From Bacteroidota bacterium (lineage in GTDB: Bacteria > Bacteroidota > Bacteroidia > Bacteroidales > VadinHA17): a DNA stretch of 29,205 nt. The stretch is from the NCBI GenBank assembly GCA_012838685.1, contig DUOU01000254.1:1-29205 (forward strand), written 5' to 3'. The notes under the pieces are model-generated. The model was not told where the DNA came from. It did no database searches and saw only the letters and a program-made list of their open reading frames with translations. A program made the translations under genes and the position numbers. Within the stretch, counting starts at the first letter, position 1, and the number at the start of each line of letters is the position of its first letter. Below, piece after piece: positions 17,504 to 27,129 of this stretch.

Positions 17504-18673
17504 ATGAAAAAGATTTTATTGTTTTTTGTCGCGATCAGCATTACCCTAGGCGGGATGGCCCAAAAGGGAAAGGTAACCTCCGCACTGAGCTTGATAGATC
17601 AGGGCGACCTGGAGAAAGCAAAAACTGCGCTCGACGAGGCTTTAGTTCATCCTAAAACCAAAGATTTTGCCAACACATACTTTGCTTTGGGAAAACTTGC
17701 CCAGGCTGTTTATGACTCGAAAGATTCAAAATACAGCTCATATTTTAAGGATCCGTTGGCAGAATCCTACGCCGCATATCAAAAAGCTCTTGCTCTTGAC
17801 CCAAAAAAGACCACTTCAAACAGGATTTTGACAAGTATGTCTTACAATTTGTTGGTGATAAGTTTCGGAGATCAGGGTGTAAGTAAATTTCAGGAAGGTG
17901 ACTACTCAAGTGCGCTTGAATCGTTCAGTACCCAGATAGAAATAATGGGAAGCGATTTCTATGTAGGAGCAATCGATACAGGTATCTATTACAATGCCGG
18001 TCTGGCAGCATTGAGCGCCCAAAAATATGAAGAGGGAGCAAAGTATTTCCAGAAATGTATAGATTATAATTATATGGGCATAACTCCTCACTTCCAATTA
18101 GCTGAATGTTATACCGGAATGGGACAACCGGCTAAAGCTGAGCAATATCTATTGGATCTTCCCAAATTATATCCCGATGACAAAAACATAGTTTTGTCGC
18201 TTATCGATATGTACATTAAAAACAATCAGTTTGAAAAAGCCATCCAGTATATTGACATAGCCAAAGCTGATGATCCCACCAATTACAGCCTATATTATGC
18301 GGCTGGAATAATGTACCTGAACCAGAATTATTTCGATGAGGCTATCGAAAACCTGACAAAAGCCCATGAGCTGAACGCAAACTCTTTCGATACTAATTAT
18401 GGCTTAGGCGCGGCCTATATCAATTATGGTGGAGATATTTTCCTCAAAGCGAACGACATTATTGATATCAATGAATATAATGAAGCTGTAGAGGAGGCTA
18501 ACACACAATATATGAAAGCACTTCCATTCCTGGAAAAAGCTTTGGAATACGATCCTGATAATTTGGATGTCATGAGAAGCCTGCAGGAACTCTATTTCAG
18601 ATTGAGACAAAAAGATGAATCTCTGAACATAAAATACCAGGAGATAAGAGCTAAAATCCAATCACTGGAATAA
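17504..18673 (+). CDS. Periplasmic tetratricopeptide-repeat protein
   Basis: The 389-residue product has an N-terminal signal peptide (MKKILLFFVAISITLGGMAQ, cleavage probably after GMAQ or nearby), with no lipobox cysteine. The rest is helical TPR repeats with the usual A/G-Y-F-x-A spacing, for example ALESFSTQIEIMGS, YYNAGLAALSAQKYEEGAKYFQKCI, FEKAIQYIDIAKADDP and DEAIENLTKAHELNANS. TPR arrays hold protein complexes together; no catalytic domain is visible. A TPR gene directly after gyrA is, as I recall, common in Bacteroidota, but its partner is not known to me. It has its own promoter and ends before a strong terminator, so it is a single-gene unit. Confidence 0.88.
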   Translation: MKKILLFFVAISITLGGMAQKGKVTSALSLIDQGDLEKAKTALDEALVHPKTKDFANTYFALGKLAQAVYDSKDSKYSSYFKDPLAESYAAYQKALALDPKKTTSNRILTSMSYNLLVISFGDQGVSKFQEGDYSSALESFSTQIEIMGSDFYVGAIDTGIYYNAGLAALSAQKYEEGAKYFQKCIDYNYMGITPHFQLAECYTGMGQPAKAEQYLLDLPKLYPDDKNIVLSLIDMYIKNNQFEKAIQYIDIAKADDPTNYSLYYAAGIMYLNQNYFDEAIENLTKAHELNANSFDTNYGLGAAYINYGGDIFLKANDIIDINEYNEAVEEANTQYMKALPFLEKALEYDPDNLDVMRSLQELYFRLRQKDESLNIKYQEIRAKIQSLE

Positions 18674-18710
18674 AAATCTAAAAATTATCCTGTTGGACAG
18701 GAATATCGAA

Positions 18711-18737
18711 AAGCGCGCTAACAACGCGCTTTTTTTA
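18711..18737 (+). terminator. Intrinsic terminator after the TPR gene
   Basis: AAGCGCG pairs with CGCGCTT around a CTAACAA loop, followed by a run of T. The rest of the 244-base gap to the serine hydrolase stop is AT-rich and shows nothing else I can name. Confidence 0.88.
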
Positions 18738-18917
18738 TTGGAACATATAAAATTTTCAAAACAACAAAAAGAGGGGGAGTATCCAACGATCTTAAGTCAT
18801 AAAATATTTGATTATTTTTATCCTCTATTTGACATAATAGATATTATAGGCTTTTATAATAATATTTGATTTTTACTGTTATATGGCGTCCATCTAATTG
18901 TTGTTAAAGCAATTTGA

Positions 18918-20276
18918 TTATTCAATACAATCGAGAACATCGCCAATAACAGCGTTAAAATCCATTCCCCCTGTGGAACTGGGAGAATATCCAAGAATCA
19001 CAATAACAATATCTTCCGAAGGAATAATAAATATCTGTTGACCGTCATGTCCTGAACAGTAATAAAGATCTTCAGGCGCTGAAGCAAGCCTTTTTCCCCG
19101 GTTCAGCCAAAATGAGGAGCCATACCGTCCATCGCTGTCGACAGTTTCACTGACAGTATAATCCACCCATCCCTCGGGCAAAACCCTGGTTCCGTCAAAC
19201 ACCCCGTCTTCAAGGTACAACAACCCAAATCTGGCGTAATCCCTCGCGGTAGCGTACAAATAAGAGGATCCTACCATAGTCCCGTCCACATCAACCTCAA
19301 ATACAGCGCTCGTTATCCCAATCTGATAAAACAAACTGTCGTACACATACCTATAATAGTCGTTTTTATCGGCAAACTCCTTTTTAATGAGATAATTGAC
19401 AATATTGGTCGAGCCTGAAGAATAATACCAATGTTCCCCCGGCTCAAACTCCAAAGGCTTTTTTATCGCGAACCTGGCCATATCGCCCTTACAATGAAGC
19501 ATCACGTTTACATCCGATCTGCTTCCGTAATCTTCATTCCACGCCAATCCGCTCTGCATTCTCATAAGATCGTCAATAGTGATTGTTTTTCTATCATCTT
19601 TTCCCCATTCTTCGATATCTACAGGCTCGTATATATCCAAGATCTTGTCTCCCGATAATGACCCCACGATGGCGTTTGTAAAACTCTTGGCCATTGACCA
19701 GCTCAAAAAACGGGTATCCTCGTTCAAACCTTCCATGTATTTCTCGGCAACCGGAATGCCCTTGTAAACTACCATAAAGGCAAACGGAGTTCCCCCGTAA
19801 CTTTTATTGGAAACCAAATTCTCCGTTATTTTGGTCAGCTTATCTATGTCAACATCATTTGGAATTGAATCAGGCATTATATCTCCTTTTGGCCAGTCAA
19901 TAGTATCACGGGAATAATCGGGCAGAATATCATTGGGAAACCTCTCCTCCAATAACTTGTTTATAGTGACATCCCTTACCAGGGTTACACCGTATCCTTC
20001 CCTATAAACAGCTTTTGATGATGACCATAAGAACCTGCTCTTCACGATCTTATTCTCATAGTCAACTCTGTTTTTTGTAAACTTAATGGGCATGAAACTC
20101 AAATCTATTGCTTCAATCTCAGATGCCTCCCTGCCAGCTACAAATACTCCGGAACATAAATTCTTGGCCGCATAACCTGTAATTATTGGCATTAAAGTAG
20201 ATAGATATACCGCACCTGCAATAATTGTTATCGCCAATAACAATAAAACTATTTTAAGGAATTTACGGGTTTTCAT
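18918..20276 (-). CDS. Beta-lactamase-fold serine hydrolase (class C type), membrane-anchored
   Basis: The 452-residue protein has an N-terminal hydrophobic helix (residues 7-28) without a lipobox, so it is likely anchored in the inner membrane facing the periplasm. After a spacer of about 130 residues comes a PF00144-type domain. The nucleophile motif is SMAK (Ser194, Lys197), the second motif is YSSGSTN (Tyr285), and a C-terminal HDGQQIFIIP segment takes the place of KTG. This set is like EstB esterases, 6-aminohexanoate-dimer hydrolase and other penicillin-binding-like hydrolases rather than true AmpC. The substrate is unknown; cell-wall peptides, esters or amides are possible. It lies 80 bases downstream of typA on the same strand and may be transcribed with it. 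Confidence 0.88.
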   Translation of the reverse strand: MKTRKFLKIVLLLLAITIIAGAVYLSTLMPIITGYAAKNLCSGVFVAGREASEIEAIDLSFMPIKFTKNRVDYENKIVKSRFLWSSSKAVYREGYGVTLVRDVTINKLLEERFPNDILPDYSRDTIDWPKGDIMPDSIPNDVDIDKLTKITENLVSNKSYGGTPFAFMVVYKGIPVAEKYMEGLNEDTRFLSWSMAKSFTNAIVGSLSGDKILDIYEPVDIEEWGKDDRKTITIDDLMRMQSGLAWNEDYGSRSDVNVMLHCKGDMARFAIKKPLEFEPGEHWYYSSGSTNIVNYLIKKEFADKNDYYRYVYDSLFYQIGITSAVFEVDVDGTMVGSSYLYATARDYARFGLLYLEDGVFDGTRVLPEGWVDYTVSETVDSDGRYGSSFWLNRGKRLASAPEDLYYCSGHDGQQIFIIPSEDIVIVILGYSPSSTGGMDFNAVIGDVLDCIE

Positions 20277-20355
20277 AGGTTAGAGTTTTTAAGGTCCTTT
20301 TTTTACCAAATTTAACGTTTTAACGCGAAAAAAAATATTTAACCGCCCAATCTCA

Positions 20356-22146
20356 TCAACCCAAAGAGCAGCCCTTGTACGTGGGGATCTTTCTAAAGCG
20401 AAGACTATGTGGAGTAACTTCAAGATATTCATCATCTTTGATAAGTTCCATAGATTCTTCAAGGGAAAATACAAGTTTTGGCGTTATTTTTAGATTATCA
20501 TCCGATCCGGAAGCCCGCATATTGGTCAATTTTTTGCCCTTTACAACGTTGACCTCAATATCACCCGAGCGGGTACTCTCCCCTATCACCTGTCCTTCAT
20601 AAACCTGTTCACCGGGATCAATATAAAATCTTCCTCTATCCTGGAGCCTGTCTATCGCGTAACCTGTCGCCATCCCCTGTTCCAGGGAGATTAACGAGCC
20701 ATTCTGGCGAGTAAAAAGATCGTCACCTTTATATTGTCCGTATGCCCTGAACCTGTGATACATGGCCGCCTCACCTGAAGTAACTGTTAACATGTTGTTT
20801 CTCAAACCTATAATGCCCCTTGTAGGTATATCGAATTCCAAATGGGTCATATCCCCTTTCGACTCGATTGTTATCATCTCTCCTCTCCGCTGGGTGACCA
20901 ATTCAATAACCTTGCCCGACAAATTGGATGGTACTTCAACCGTAAGTGTCTCATATGGCTCACACTTCACACCATCAATTACCTTTATTATGACCCTGGG
21001 CTTGCCCACTTGAAGTTCATATCCTTCTCTGCGCATTGTTTCGATCAAAACTGATAAATGCAGAACACCCCTTCCATAAACATTAAATTTATCTTCGGAA
21101 TCGGTTTCTTCGACCCTAAGAGCAAGATTTTTTTCTGTCTCCTTAACAAGACGGCTCCTTATGTGTCTTGATGTGACAAACTTCCCCTCCTTTCCAAAAA
21201 ATGGAGAATCGTTTATGGTGAACAGCATGCTCATCGTTGGCTCATCAATCTGAATTCTCTGAAGAGCTTCCGGATTGACAAGATCGGCCAAGGTATCCCC
21301 TATCTCAAAATCCTCCAGTCCCGTTACAGCGCACAAGTCGCCGCACCTTACACTCTCAACCTTTGTTCTGCCCAGACCTTCAAAAACATATAACTCCTTT
21401 ACTTTTACTTTTTTAAGTTCACCATCCTTTTTGCATAAGGTATATTCTGTTCCTGTTTTGATATCGCCCCTAAAGACTCTTCCAATAGCTATTCGTCCCG
21501 TATAGCTCGAAAAATCGAGGGAGGCTATCTGCATTTGAGCGGTTCCTCCAATATATTTGGGTTCAGGAATCTGATCCAGGATCGTATCAAGCAAAAAAGT
21601 AATATTGTCGGTCCGGCTTTTCCAGCTTTCTCCCATCCAACCCTGTTTGGAAGAACCAAATACTGTCGCGAAATCAAGTTGATCATCGGAAGCGTTAAGA
21701 TTGTACATCAATTCAAAAATATCCTGCTGAACTTCATCAGGTCTGCAATTTTCTTTATCAACTTTATTGATAACTACTATAGGTTTTAGTCCCAAGAGTA
21801 TAGCTTTATCAAGTACAAACCTTGTCTGTGGCATTGGTCCCTCAAAAGCATCTACAAGTAAAAGGACTCCATCCGCCATCTTCAACACCCTTTCTACTTC
21901 GCCTCCAAAATCAGCGTGTCCCGGAGTATCAATAATATTGATTTTCGCTCCATTATAATTAACAGAGACATTCTTGGAAACTATTGTCATGCCTCTTTCC
22001 CTTTCCAGGTCATTATTGTCGAGTACCAGCTCCCCAACCTCTCTCCTCTGGTCAATAACCCTACATTCCTGGATTATCCTGTCTATCAAGGTCGTTTTGC
22101 CATGATCAACATGGGCAATGATAGCAATATTACGTAATGGTTGCAT
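20356..22146 (-). CDS. typA: Ribosome-associated GTPase TypA/BipA
   Basis: The 596-residue translational GTPase has the EF-G-like G domain with AHVDHGKTT (residues 10-18), RERGMTI (switch 1), [14 protein letters not shown] and NKVD. A domain 2 beta-barrel, domains III and V, and the BipA-specific C-terminal domain follow, ending [16 protein letters not shown]. BipA acts in late 50S subunit assembly and in stress and cold growth. The length is close to that of other TypA proteins (about 600). The start codon is the ATG at 22144-22146. A -7 box (TACCTTTG, 22165-22172) gives a very short leader of about 12 bases. Confidence 0.97.
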   Translation of the reverse strand: MQPLRNIAIIAHVDHGKTTLIDRIIQECRVIDQRREVGELVLDNNDLERERGMTIVSKNVSVNYNGAKINIIDTPGHADFGGEVERVLKMADGVLLLVDAFEGPMPQTRFVLDKAILLGLKPIVVINKVDKENCRPDEVQQDIFELMYNLNASDDQLDFATVFGSSKQGWMGESWKSRTDNITFLLDTILDQIPEPKYIGGTAQMQIASLDFSSYTGRIAIGRVFRGDIKTGTEYTLCKKDGELKKVKVKELYVFEGLGRTKVESVRCGDLCAVTGLEDFEIGDTLADLVNPEALQRIQIDEPTMSMLFTINDSPFFGKEGKFVTSRHIRSRLVKETEKNLALRVEETDSEDKFNVYGRGVLHLSVLIETMRREGYELQVGKPRVIIKVIDGVKCEPYETLTVEVPSNLSGKVIELVTQRRGEMITIESKGDMTHLEFDIPTRGIIGLRNNMLTVTSGEAAMYHRFRAYGQYKGDDLFTRQNGSLISLEQGMATGYAIDRLQDRGRFYIDPGEQVYEGQVIGESTRSGDIEVNVVKGKKLTNMRASGSDDNLKITPKLVFSLEESMELIKDDEYLEVTPHSLRFRKIPTYKGCSLG

Positions 22147-22164
22147 ATTTTAAAAATAAGTGAG

Positions 22165-22172
22165 CAAAGGTA
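22165..22172 (-). promoter_or_regulatory. -7 box of typA
   Basis: TACCTTTG on the minus strand matches TAnnTTTG exactly, with a predicted start near 22158. No TTG is seen at the expected distance, so the promoter is only partly supported. Confidence 0.4.
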
Positions 22173-22344
22173 AATTTTAATTTTAGTTCGTGTTAATTAT
22201 TGTCAACAAAAGCTGAACATATCGGTATTATGTGATCTGAGCGATAAAAAGTATCCCTACGCATTGTTGATATTATCCGCAATAGTGATCCCGCCTATTA
22301 AAATTAATCACAAAAATGAGACCTAGAAAATAATAAATTCTAAT

Positions 22345-22381
22345 TTGGCTAACACTATTCCAAATAGTATTACTTTTGGAA
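22345..22381 (+). promoter_or_regulatory. Promoter of yccF with overlapping dyads
   Basis: TTG (22345-22347) and TACTTTTG (22371-22378) are separated by 23 bases, slightly more than usual. Two inverted repeats overlap this spacer and the -7 box: ACTATT-CCA-AATAGT (22354-22368) and TTCCAAA/TTTGGAA (22358-22364 with 22375-22381). They are possible operator sites. Confidence 0.4.
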
Positions 22382-22434
22382 CGATGGGCGGGTTATGACA
22401 GATACAATTAGATGAAAACTATAATAACAATAAA

Positions 22435-22809
22435 GTGAAAATAATTGGAAATATTATATGGGTATTGTTTGGAGGTCTGATTATTGCCATAGAGTATTTA
22501 ATCGGCAGTATTGTTCTAATGATAACCATAATCGGAATCCCGTTCGGCATACAAACACTCAAATTGGCGACATTGGCTATATGGCCTTTCGGCAGAACAA
22601 CAAAAGTCCATGCCAGGGCATCCGGATGCCTGTATATTATCATGAATTTTATATGGTTAATAACAGCAGGAATAGCCACCGCATTGACCCATATTGTATT
22701 AGGCCTACTGTTTTATATAACAATAATAGGAATACCATTTGGAAACCAACACCTTAAACTAGCCAACATTGCGTTGACACCGTTTGGCCGGGATATAGTG
22801 AATTGTTAA
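22435..22809 (+). CDS. yccF: YccF-domain inner-membrane protein
   Basis: The 124-residue protein has four hydrophobic segments and is an internal duplication. ITIIGIPFGIQTLKLATLAIWPFGR (about residues 32-56) is repeated as ITIIGIPFGNQHLKLANIALTPFGR (about 95-119). This repeat is the YccF (DUF307) signature. The family is membrane-bound and has no proven function. It starts with GTG at 22435. A nine-codon frame (ATG 22412 to TGA 22436-22438, MKTIITIK) overlaps this start and could couple its translation. It converges on the LytTR gene, with 19 bases between the stops. Confidence 0.88.
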   Translation: MKIIGNIIWVLFGGLIIAIEYLIGSIVLMITIIGIPFGIQTLKLATLAIWPFGRTTKVHARASGCLYIIMNFIWLITAGIATALTHIVLGLLFYITIIGIPFGNQHLKLANIALTPFGRDIVNC

Positions 22810-22828
22810 ATTGAACCTGGTCTAAATC

Positions 22829-23689
22829 CTATTTTGATTGTTCATTTTCAACTACAATCTCCATAATGTTGTTCAAATACCCCTTTGAGACAGGGATTGG
22901 CTTAATATCCTCGTGACTAAGAATAAGATAGGCTCTATTTTTTTCATTGTTGAACAACCTGATTTTTGACGTATTGACAATATAAGAACGGTGACAACGA
23001 ACCAAAGAGGTTCCTTCAAATGTTTTCTCAAGGGTTTTGGTTCGACTTCTTAGCATATAAGTCGATATTTTATTGCCACTATCATAATAAATTTTAACAT
23101 AATTGTCTTGAGACTCAATATAATATAAGGTATCAATATCCAGTGATAATTTCAGATTGCCCCTATTGTCCATAAGGTTGACCATTCGCTTTTCTTTTGT
23201 TGCGGTTCCATCCAAATCTCTTTTTTTCAAATCCTTGACCGCCTCTTCTTGTTCAAGGTAAGAGGCATAAAGGGTCATTATTACATAGGGTATGGATATA
23301 ATTAAAACCAAACAAGCGGCGGCTTTTCCAAAAATCTCCCAAAATATTTCATTATCATCCATTATTATTAATGTTCTGGTGAACAGGCTGTAAAATATTA
23401 TAAGGATAATGATTTCGGAAACTATCCAACATATATACTTAAAATAAGAAATTTCACTCTTTTTGCTAATTTTATAGATAATATATTTGCTTAGTGACAG
23501 TATCCCAATTGCGACGAAATAAAAAATCAACATCATAGATAACATCCTGTTATCCTTGAAACTAAACCATACTGTCGATGAAAACGGAGTATAGAATTTC
23601 ATAAAAAAAACAGAAAATACCGTGATGAAGATCACCGATCCCGCCAATCGGCGTTTTTCGAGTAAATATTGTGGAATTTTGTCTTTCAT
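22829..23689 (-). CDS. Membrane-anchored LytTR-domain transcriptional regulator
   Basis: The 286-residue protein begins with four predicted transmembrane helices (about residues 16-35, 48-68, 83-105 and 122-145). A short linker with EQEEAVKDLKKRDLD follows. The C-terminal LytTR DNA-binding domain (about 185-282) has DIDTLYYIESQDNYVKIYY, LRSRTKTLEKTFEGTSLVRCHRSYIVNTSKI and IPVSKGYLNNI. It has no receiver domain, so it is a one-component regulator that may sense a membrane signal directly. In Bacteroidota such proteins often act on neighbouring genes; here the closest candidates are its own promoter and the divergent fabH-fabF-fabG genes, whose upstream region carries a dyad. That link is inferred. 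Confidence 0.9.
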   Translation of the reverse strand: MKDKIPQYLLEKRRLAGSVIFITVFSVFFMKFYTPFSSTVWFSFKDNRMLSMMLIFYFVAIGILSLSKYIIYKISKKSEISYFKYICWIVSEIIILIIFYSLFTRTLIIMDDNEIFWEIFGKAAACLVLIISIPYVIMTLYASYLEQEEAVKDLKKRDLDGTATKEKRMVNLMDNRGNLKLSLDIDTLYYIESQDNYVKIYYDSGNKISTYMLRSRTKTLEKTFEGTSLVRCHRSYIVNTSKIRLFNNEKNRAYLILSHEDIKPIPVSKGYLNNIMEIVVENEQSK

Positions 23690-23798
23690 TCTATCTGTTG
23701 TTATCGCGAATGTAATTCATTTCGCCACACATCAAAACGATTCACCACATGTTTGGCGGTTTTTATCACTTTACATCCATTATGCGCCACTTTTAGGC

Positions 23799-23827
23799 AC
23801 TCAAAGATTTTTGAGTAAATACATTTG
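23799..23827 (+). promoter_or_regulatory. fabH -7 box with upstream dyad
   Basis: TACATTTG at 23820-23827 matches the -7 box exactly, 29 bases before the fabH ATG. Just upstream, ACTCAAA and TTTGAGT (23799-23805 and 23810-23816) form a perfect seven-base-pair dyad with a four-base centre, a good operator candidate. No clear TTG lies 20 bases upstream, so activation by a regulator is possible. Confidence 0.45.
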
Positions 23828-23855
23828 CCCGTCAACTTTTTTAATATAATGAGAA

Positions 23856-24809
23856 ATGAAGATATCAGGAATAGGCTGTAGTCTGCCAGAATTAACCGTA
23901 ACAAACGAGAAGCTGACGGAATTCCTGGAGACAAGCGATGAATGGATCAGAGAGAGAACGGGAATAAGAAAGAGACAGGTAATCTCCTCGGAAGAGTTGG
24001 AGGATTTAGCCGCGCAGTCCGCATTGAAAGCGATGTCGGACGCGAACGTAAAGGCGGAAGATATCGACTATATTATATGTTCAACAACCGCATACGAATA
24101 TATGACACCATCTTTGGGTTGTATTGTGCAGGGAATTATTGGGGCGAACAATGCCGCTTCTTTTGATATAAACGCCGCTTGTAGTGGTTTCATCTACGCT
24201 CTGGATATAGCTGAATCTTTTTTAAGGAACCATGAGGATGTTGAAAATATTTTGATTATCTGTGCGGAACAGCCGACAAGAATAGTGGATTGGAACGATA
24301 GACGTACCGCTGTCCTGTTTGGCGATGCTGCCGGATCCGTGGTAGTCCAAAGGGGAGATAAATTAAAATCCATAAAAGTATCGTCTAAATCAAATAAGGA
24401 GATTCTCGCATATAAGAAATGCCTTGAACCCACCCCCTTCATTACAAAACCGGAAAAGACCATACCTCTTGTAATGCTTGGACAAGAGGTGTTCAAGGCT
24501 GCTGTCTCTTCATCTGTTGCCGATATAAAAGAGGTAATAAAGAAGAGTGGCATCACTAAAGATGATGTAGATTTATATGTTGTACATCAGGCAAATATAA
24601 GGATTATTGATGCCATTTGCCACCATCTCGGCGAAGTAGATACCAAATTTCCCCATAACATTGAAAATTATGGTAATACCTCTTCTGCCAGTACTCTTTT
24701 GCTTTTAGACGAACTTAAAAATTCGGGACGTCTGAATGAAGGCAATATTGTTGTTTTGAGCGCATTTGGTGCCGGCTTTACTACAGGGGCCTGCGTTTTG
24801 GAATGGTAG
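23856..24809 (+). CDS. fabH: Beta-ketoacyl-ACP synthase III-type enzyme
   Basis: The 317-residue condensing enzyme joins an acyl-CoA to malonyl-ACP to start fatty-acid chains. The catalytic triad is clear: Cys109 in NAACSGFIYAL, His244 in VVHQANIRII and Asn274 in ENYGNTSSAS. The N-terminal part has TSDEWIRERTGIRKRQ and the C-terminus ends SAFGAGFTTGACVLEW, both standard FabH. Length is normal. The start ATG (23856) follows a -7 box at 23820. It leads a same-strand trio with fabF (36-base gap) and fabG. No acyl carrier protein, fabD or fabZ gene is in the cluster. It could be the main FabH or one of several paralogues; the gene name reflects family, not proven role. Confidence 0.93.
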   Translation: MKISGIGCSLPELTVTNEKLTEFLETSDEWIRERTGIRKRQVISSEELEDLAAQSALKAMSDANVKAEDIDYIICSTTAYEYMTPSLGCIVQGIIGANNAASFDINAACSGFIYALDIAESFLRNHEDVENILIICAEQPTRIVDWNDRRTAVLFGDAAGSVVVQRGDKLKSIKVSSKSNKEILAYKKCLEPTPFITKPEKTIPLVMLGQEVFKAAVSSSVADIKEVIKKSGITKDDVDLYVVHQANIRIIDAICHHLGEVDTKFPHNIENYGNTSSASTLLLLDELKNSGRLNEGNIVVLSAFGAGFTTGACVLEW

Positions 24810-24845
24810 GCTCTTTGAATCCATATAAATCATATTAGATTGTTT

Positions 24846-26090
24846 ATGAACAAAAGAATTGTAATCACGGGATTGGGAGTGATAACTCCTGTTGGAAACA
24901 GTGTTAACGAGTTTTGGAACAATATTATCAATGGAGTCTGTGGATTGGAAAATCTAGTAGGTTTTGATGAGTTCAACTGTCCTGTAAAAGTTGCGGGCCA
25001 AATCAAAAACTTCAATCCGACAGATTATGGAGTCGATGCTGGCACCGCCCGTAGAAGCGACCTCTATTGTCAGTTCGCTCTTGCCGCCGCTTCACAGGCA
25101 ATGGCGGATAGCGGAATCGAGTCCGGAAAAAACATCTTACCGGAAAGATTGGGAGTTTATGTGGGTTCCGGAATAGGCGGGATAAACACCCTTATGAGAG
25201 AGGCAAAAAAACTCTACGAAGAGGGGGTTAACAGGATCTCTCCCCTATTCGTTCCTATGATGATAGGCAACATTGCCGCGGGTAATATCGCTATCAGATA
25301 CAATGCGCAAGGCCCATGCCTTCCGATCGTTACCGCCTGCGCTACAGGCACCCATTCAGCCGGGGAAGCATACAGAGCCATAAAGCATGGTTACGCTGAT
25401 GTTATTATCACAGGTGGGGCGGAAGCCGCGGTGCATCCTATTTCTATTGGAGGATTCGCGAACAGCAGGGCTCTTTCTATGTCTAAAAATCCTCTTGAAG
25501 CCTCGTTGCCTTTTGATAAGAGAAGAGATGGTTTTGTTATAGCCGAGGGGGCCGGAATCATGGTTTTTGAAGAGATGGAGCATGCTGTCAGCAGAGGCGC
25601 CAAAATATATGCCGAAGTTATTGGTTACGGAAACAGTTGTGATGCGTATCACTATACCGCTCCGCGACCTGACGCGTCCGCGGCCTCAAAAGCGATCAAA
25701 GAGGCATTATATGGCATCGATATTACCAATAAAACTATTTACATAAACGCTCATGGAACAGGCACTCCTTTAAATGACAAGACAGAAACTGCCGCGATAA
25801 AACTTGCCCTTGGTGAAGAGGCCGCTTATAAGGCAATAATAAGTTCCACTAAATCTATGACCGGCCATATGCTTGGAGCCACCGGAGCTGTCGAACTGAT
25901 CGCTTCGGCTTTGGTTCTACAGGAAAATATAATTCCTCCAACTATAGGATTGAAAGAGAAAGATCCGGAATGTGATTTGGATTATACCCCAAATGTAGCG
26001 AGACGGGCTTCCGTTGATATCTCAATTTCAAATTCTCTTGGTTTTGGTGGCCACAACAGTTGTATCTCCCTTAAAAGATTGGAACATTAA
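24846..26090 (+). CDS. fabF: Beta-ketoacyl-ACP synthase II (FabF-type)
   Basis: The 414-residue elongating condensing enzyme has the Cys-His-His site: Cys165 in VTACATGTHSAG, His303 in NAHGTGTPLND and His341 in STKSMTGHMLGATG (Lys336 nearby). It begins KRIVITGLGVITPVG and ends SLGFGGHNSCISLKR, both typical. I chose the ATG at 24846; a TTG two codons upstream is less likely. It lies between fabH and fabG. In Bacteroidota the housekeeping fabF usually follows acpP, which is absent here, so this may be a second FabF. Confidence 0.93.
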   Translation: MNKRIVITGLGVITPVGNSVNEFWNNIINGVCGLENLVGFDEFNCPVKVAGQIKNFNPTDYGVDAGTARRSDLYCQFALAAASQAMADSGIESGKNILPERLGVYVGSGIGGINTLMREAKKLYEEGVNRISPLFVPMMIGNIAAGNIAIRYNAQGPCLPIVTACATGTHSAGEAYRAIKHGYADVIITGGAEAAVHPISIGGFANSRALSMSKNPLEASLPFDKRRDGFVIAEGAGIMVFEEMEHAVSRGAKIYAEVIGYGNSCDAYHYTAPRPDASAASKAIKEALYGIDITNKTIYINAHGTGTPLNDKTETAAIKLALGEEAAYKAIISSTKSMTGHMLGATGAVELIASALVLQENIIPPTIGLKEKDPECDLDYTPNVARRASVDISISNSLGFGGHNSCISLKRLEH

Positions 26091-26157
26091 AACAATATTT
26101 ATATCAATAAAAGGTTATAGATCTAACCATTGAATGTATTTTTGTTATTTTTATGGA

Positions 26158-26916
26158 ATGGAAAACAACAACAAATTATTAAAAGACAAAGTAGCTCTGA
26201 TTACCGGCGCCGCGAGAGGTATTGGTAAGGCCATAGCTATAAAATTCGCCGAGAACGGGGCGAACATCGTTATTACCGATCTAGAGATGAATGATACCGC
26301 CCAAGAGACTATCAAAGAACTCGAGGGATTTGGCGTAAAGGTTATGGGGATAGCCTCTAATGCCGCAAATTTTGGGGATACCCACTCCGCTGTGGAAAAA
26401 ATCATGAAAGAGATGGGTTCCATCGATATTCTGGTCAACAATGCCGGAATTACCAGAGATGGACTCATGATGAGGATGACAGAAGATCAGTGGGATTCAG
26501 TTATCACGGTTAACCTGAAATCAGCTTTTAACTATATACATGCGGTCACTCCTATTATGGCGCGACAGAGAGGAGGAAGCGTTATAAATATCTCCTCTGT
26601 TGTAGGTGTTTCCGGGAATGCTGGACAATGTAATTATTCGGCCTCCAAAGCCGGATTAATCGGGCTGGCAAAATCATTGGCCAAAGAGATGGGTCCAAGG
26701 GGCATAAGGGCAAATTGCATCGCACCGGGCTTTATCGCCACCGATATGACCGCCAAACTAACCGATCAGATAAGAGAGGAGTGGGCAAAACAGATACCCC
26801 TACGTAGAGCCGGAACACCCGAAGATGTAGCCAATGTGGCACTCTTCCTGGCAAGCGACCTATCCGGATATGTTAACGGACAGGTTATCCATTGCTGTGG
26901 AGGGATGAACACATAA
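26158..26916 (+). CDS. fabG: 3-oxoacyl-ACP reductase (FabG-type SDR)
   Basis: The 252-residue short-chain dehydrogenase/reductase reduces 3-oxoacyl-ACP with NADPH. The cofactor motif TGAARGIG is at residues 16-23 and NNAG at 94-97. Catalytic Asn119, Ser147, Tyr160 and Lys164 are all present in the FabG spacing. The segment IAPGFIATDMTAKL and the C-terminal YVNGQVIHCCGGM are typical of FabG. I chose ATG 26158 (MENNNKLLKDKVALITG), because the longer frame adds eight unlikely residues. It lies 67 bases after fabF and ends the cluster; a 213-base gap follows, with no terminator found by eye. Confidence 0.92.
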   Translation: MENNNKLLKDKVALITGAARGIGKAIAIKFAENGANIVITDLEMNDTAQETIKELEGFGVKVMGIASNAANFGDTHSAVEKIMKEMGSIDILVNNAGITRDGLMMRMTEDQWDSVITVNLKSAFNYIHAVTPIMARQRGGSVINISSVVGVSGNAGQCNYSASKAGLIGLAKSLAKEMGPRGIRANCIAPGFIATDMTAKLTDQIREEWAKQIPLRRAGTPEDVANVALFLASDLSGYVNGQVIHCCGGMNT

Positions 26917-27129
26917 TCAATTATAAATAAAATGGAGCTATTTGCCTTATCGTAAAATCGCGCATTTGAATTTTCCTTGCCCCTACGGAATAATAACCCT
27001 TATAAAGTAAAACATTAGATAGTACCTTAATATATCGGAAATTCAGGTGTTTATACATCGATTATTCCGAACGGTAATGCGGTGAAAAAGGATGATATTC
27101 CAGCGGAAACGTAAAACCGGAACAAAAGA

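Noticed and set aside
26986..27069. CGGAATAAT and its inverted copy ATTATTCCG, about 66 bases apart, in the gap between fabG and the Rel gene
   Set aside because: The arms are nine bases long with a wide gap and no T-run; not enough to call a terminator or an element.
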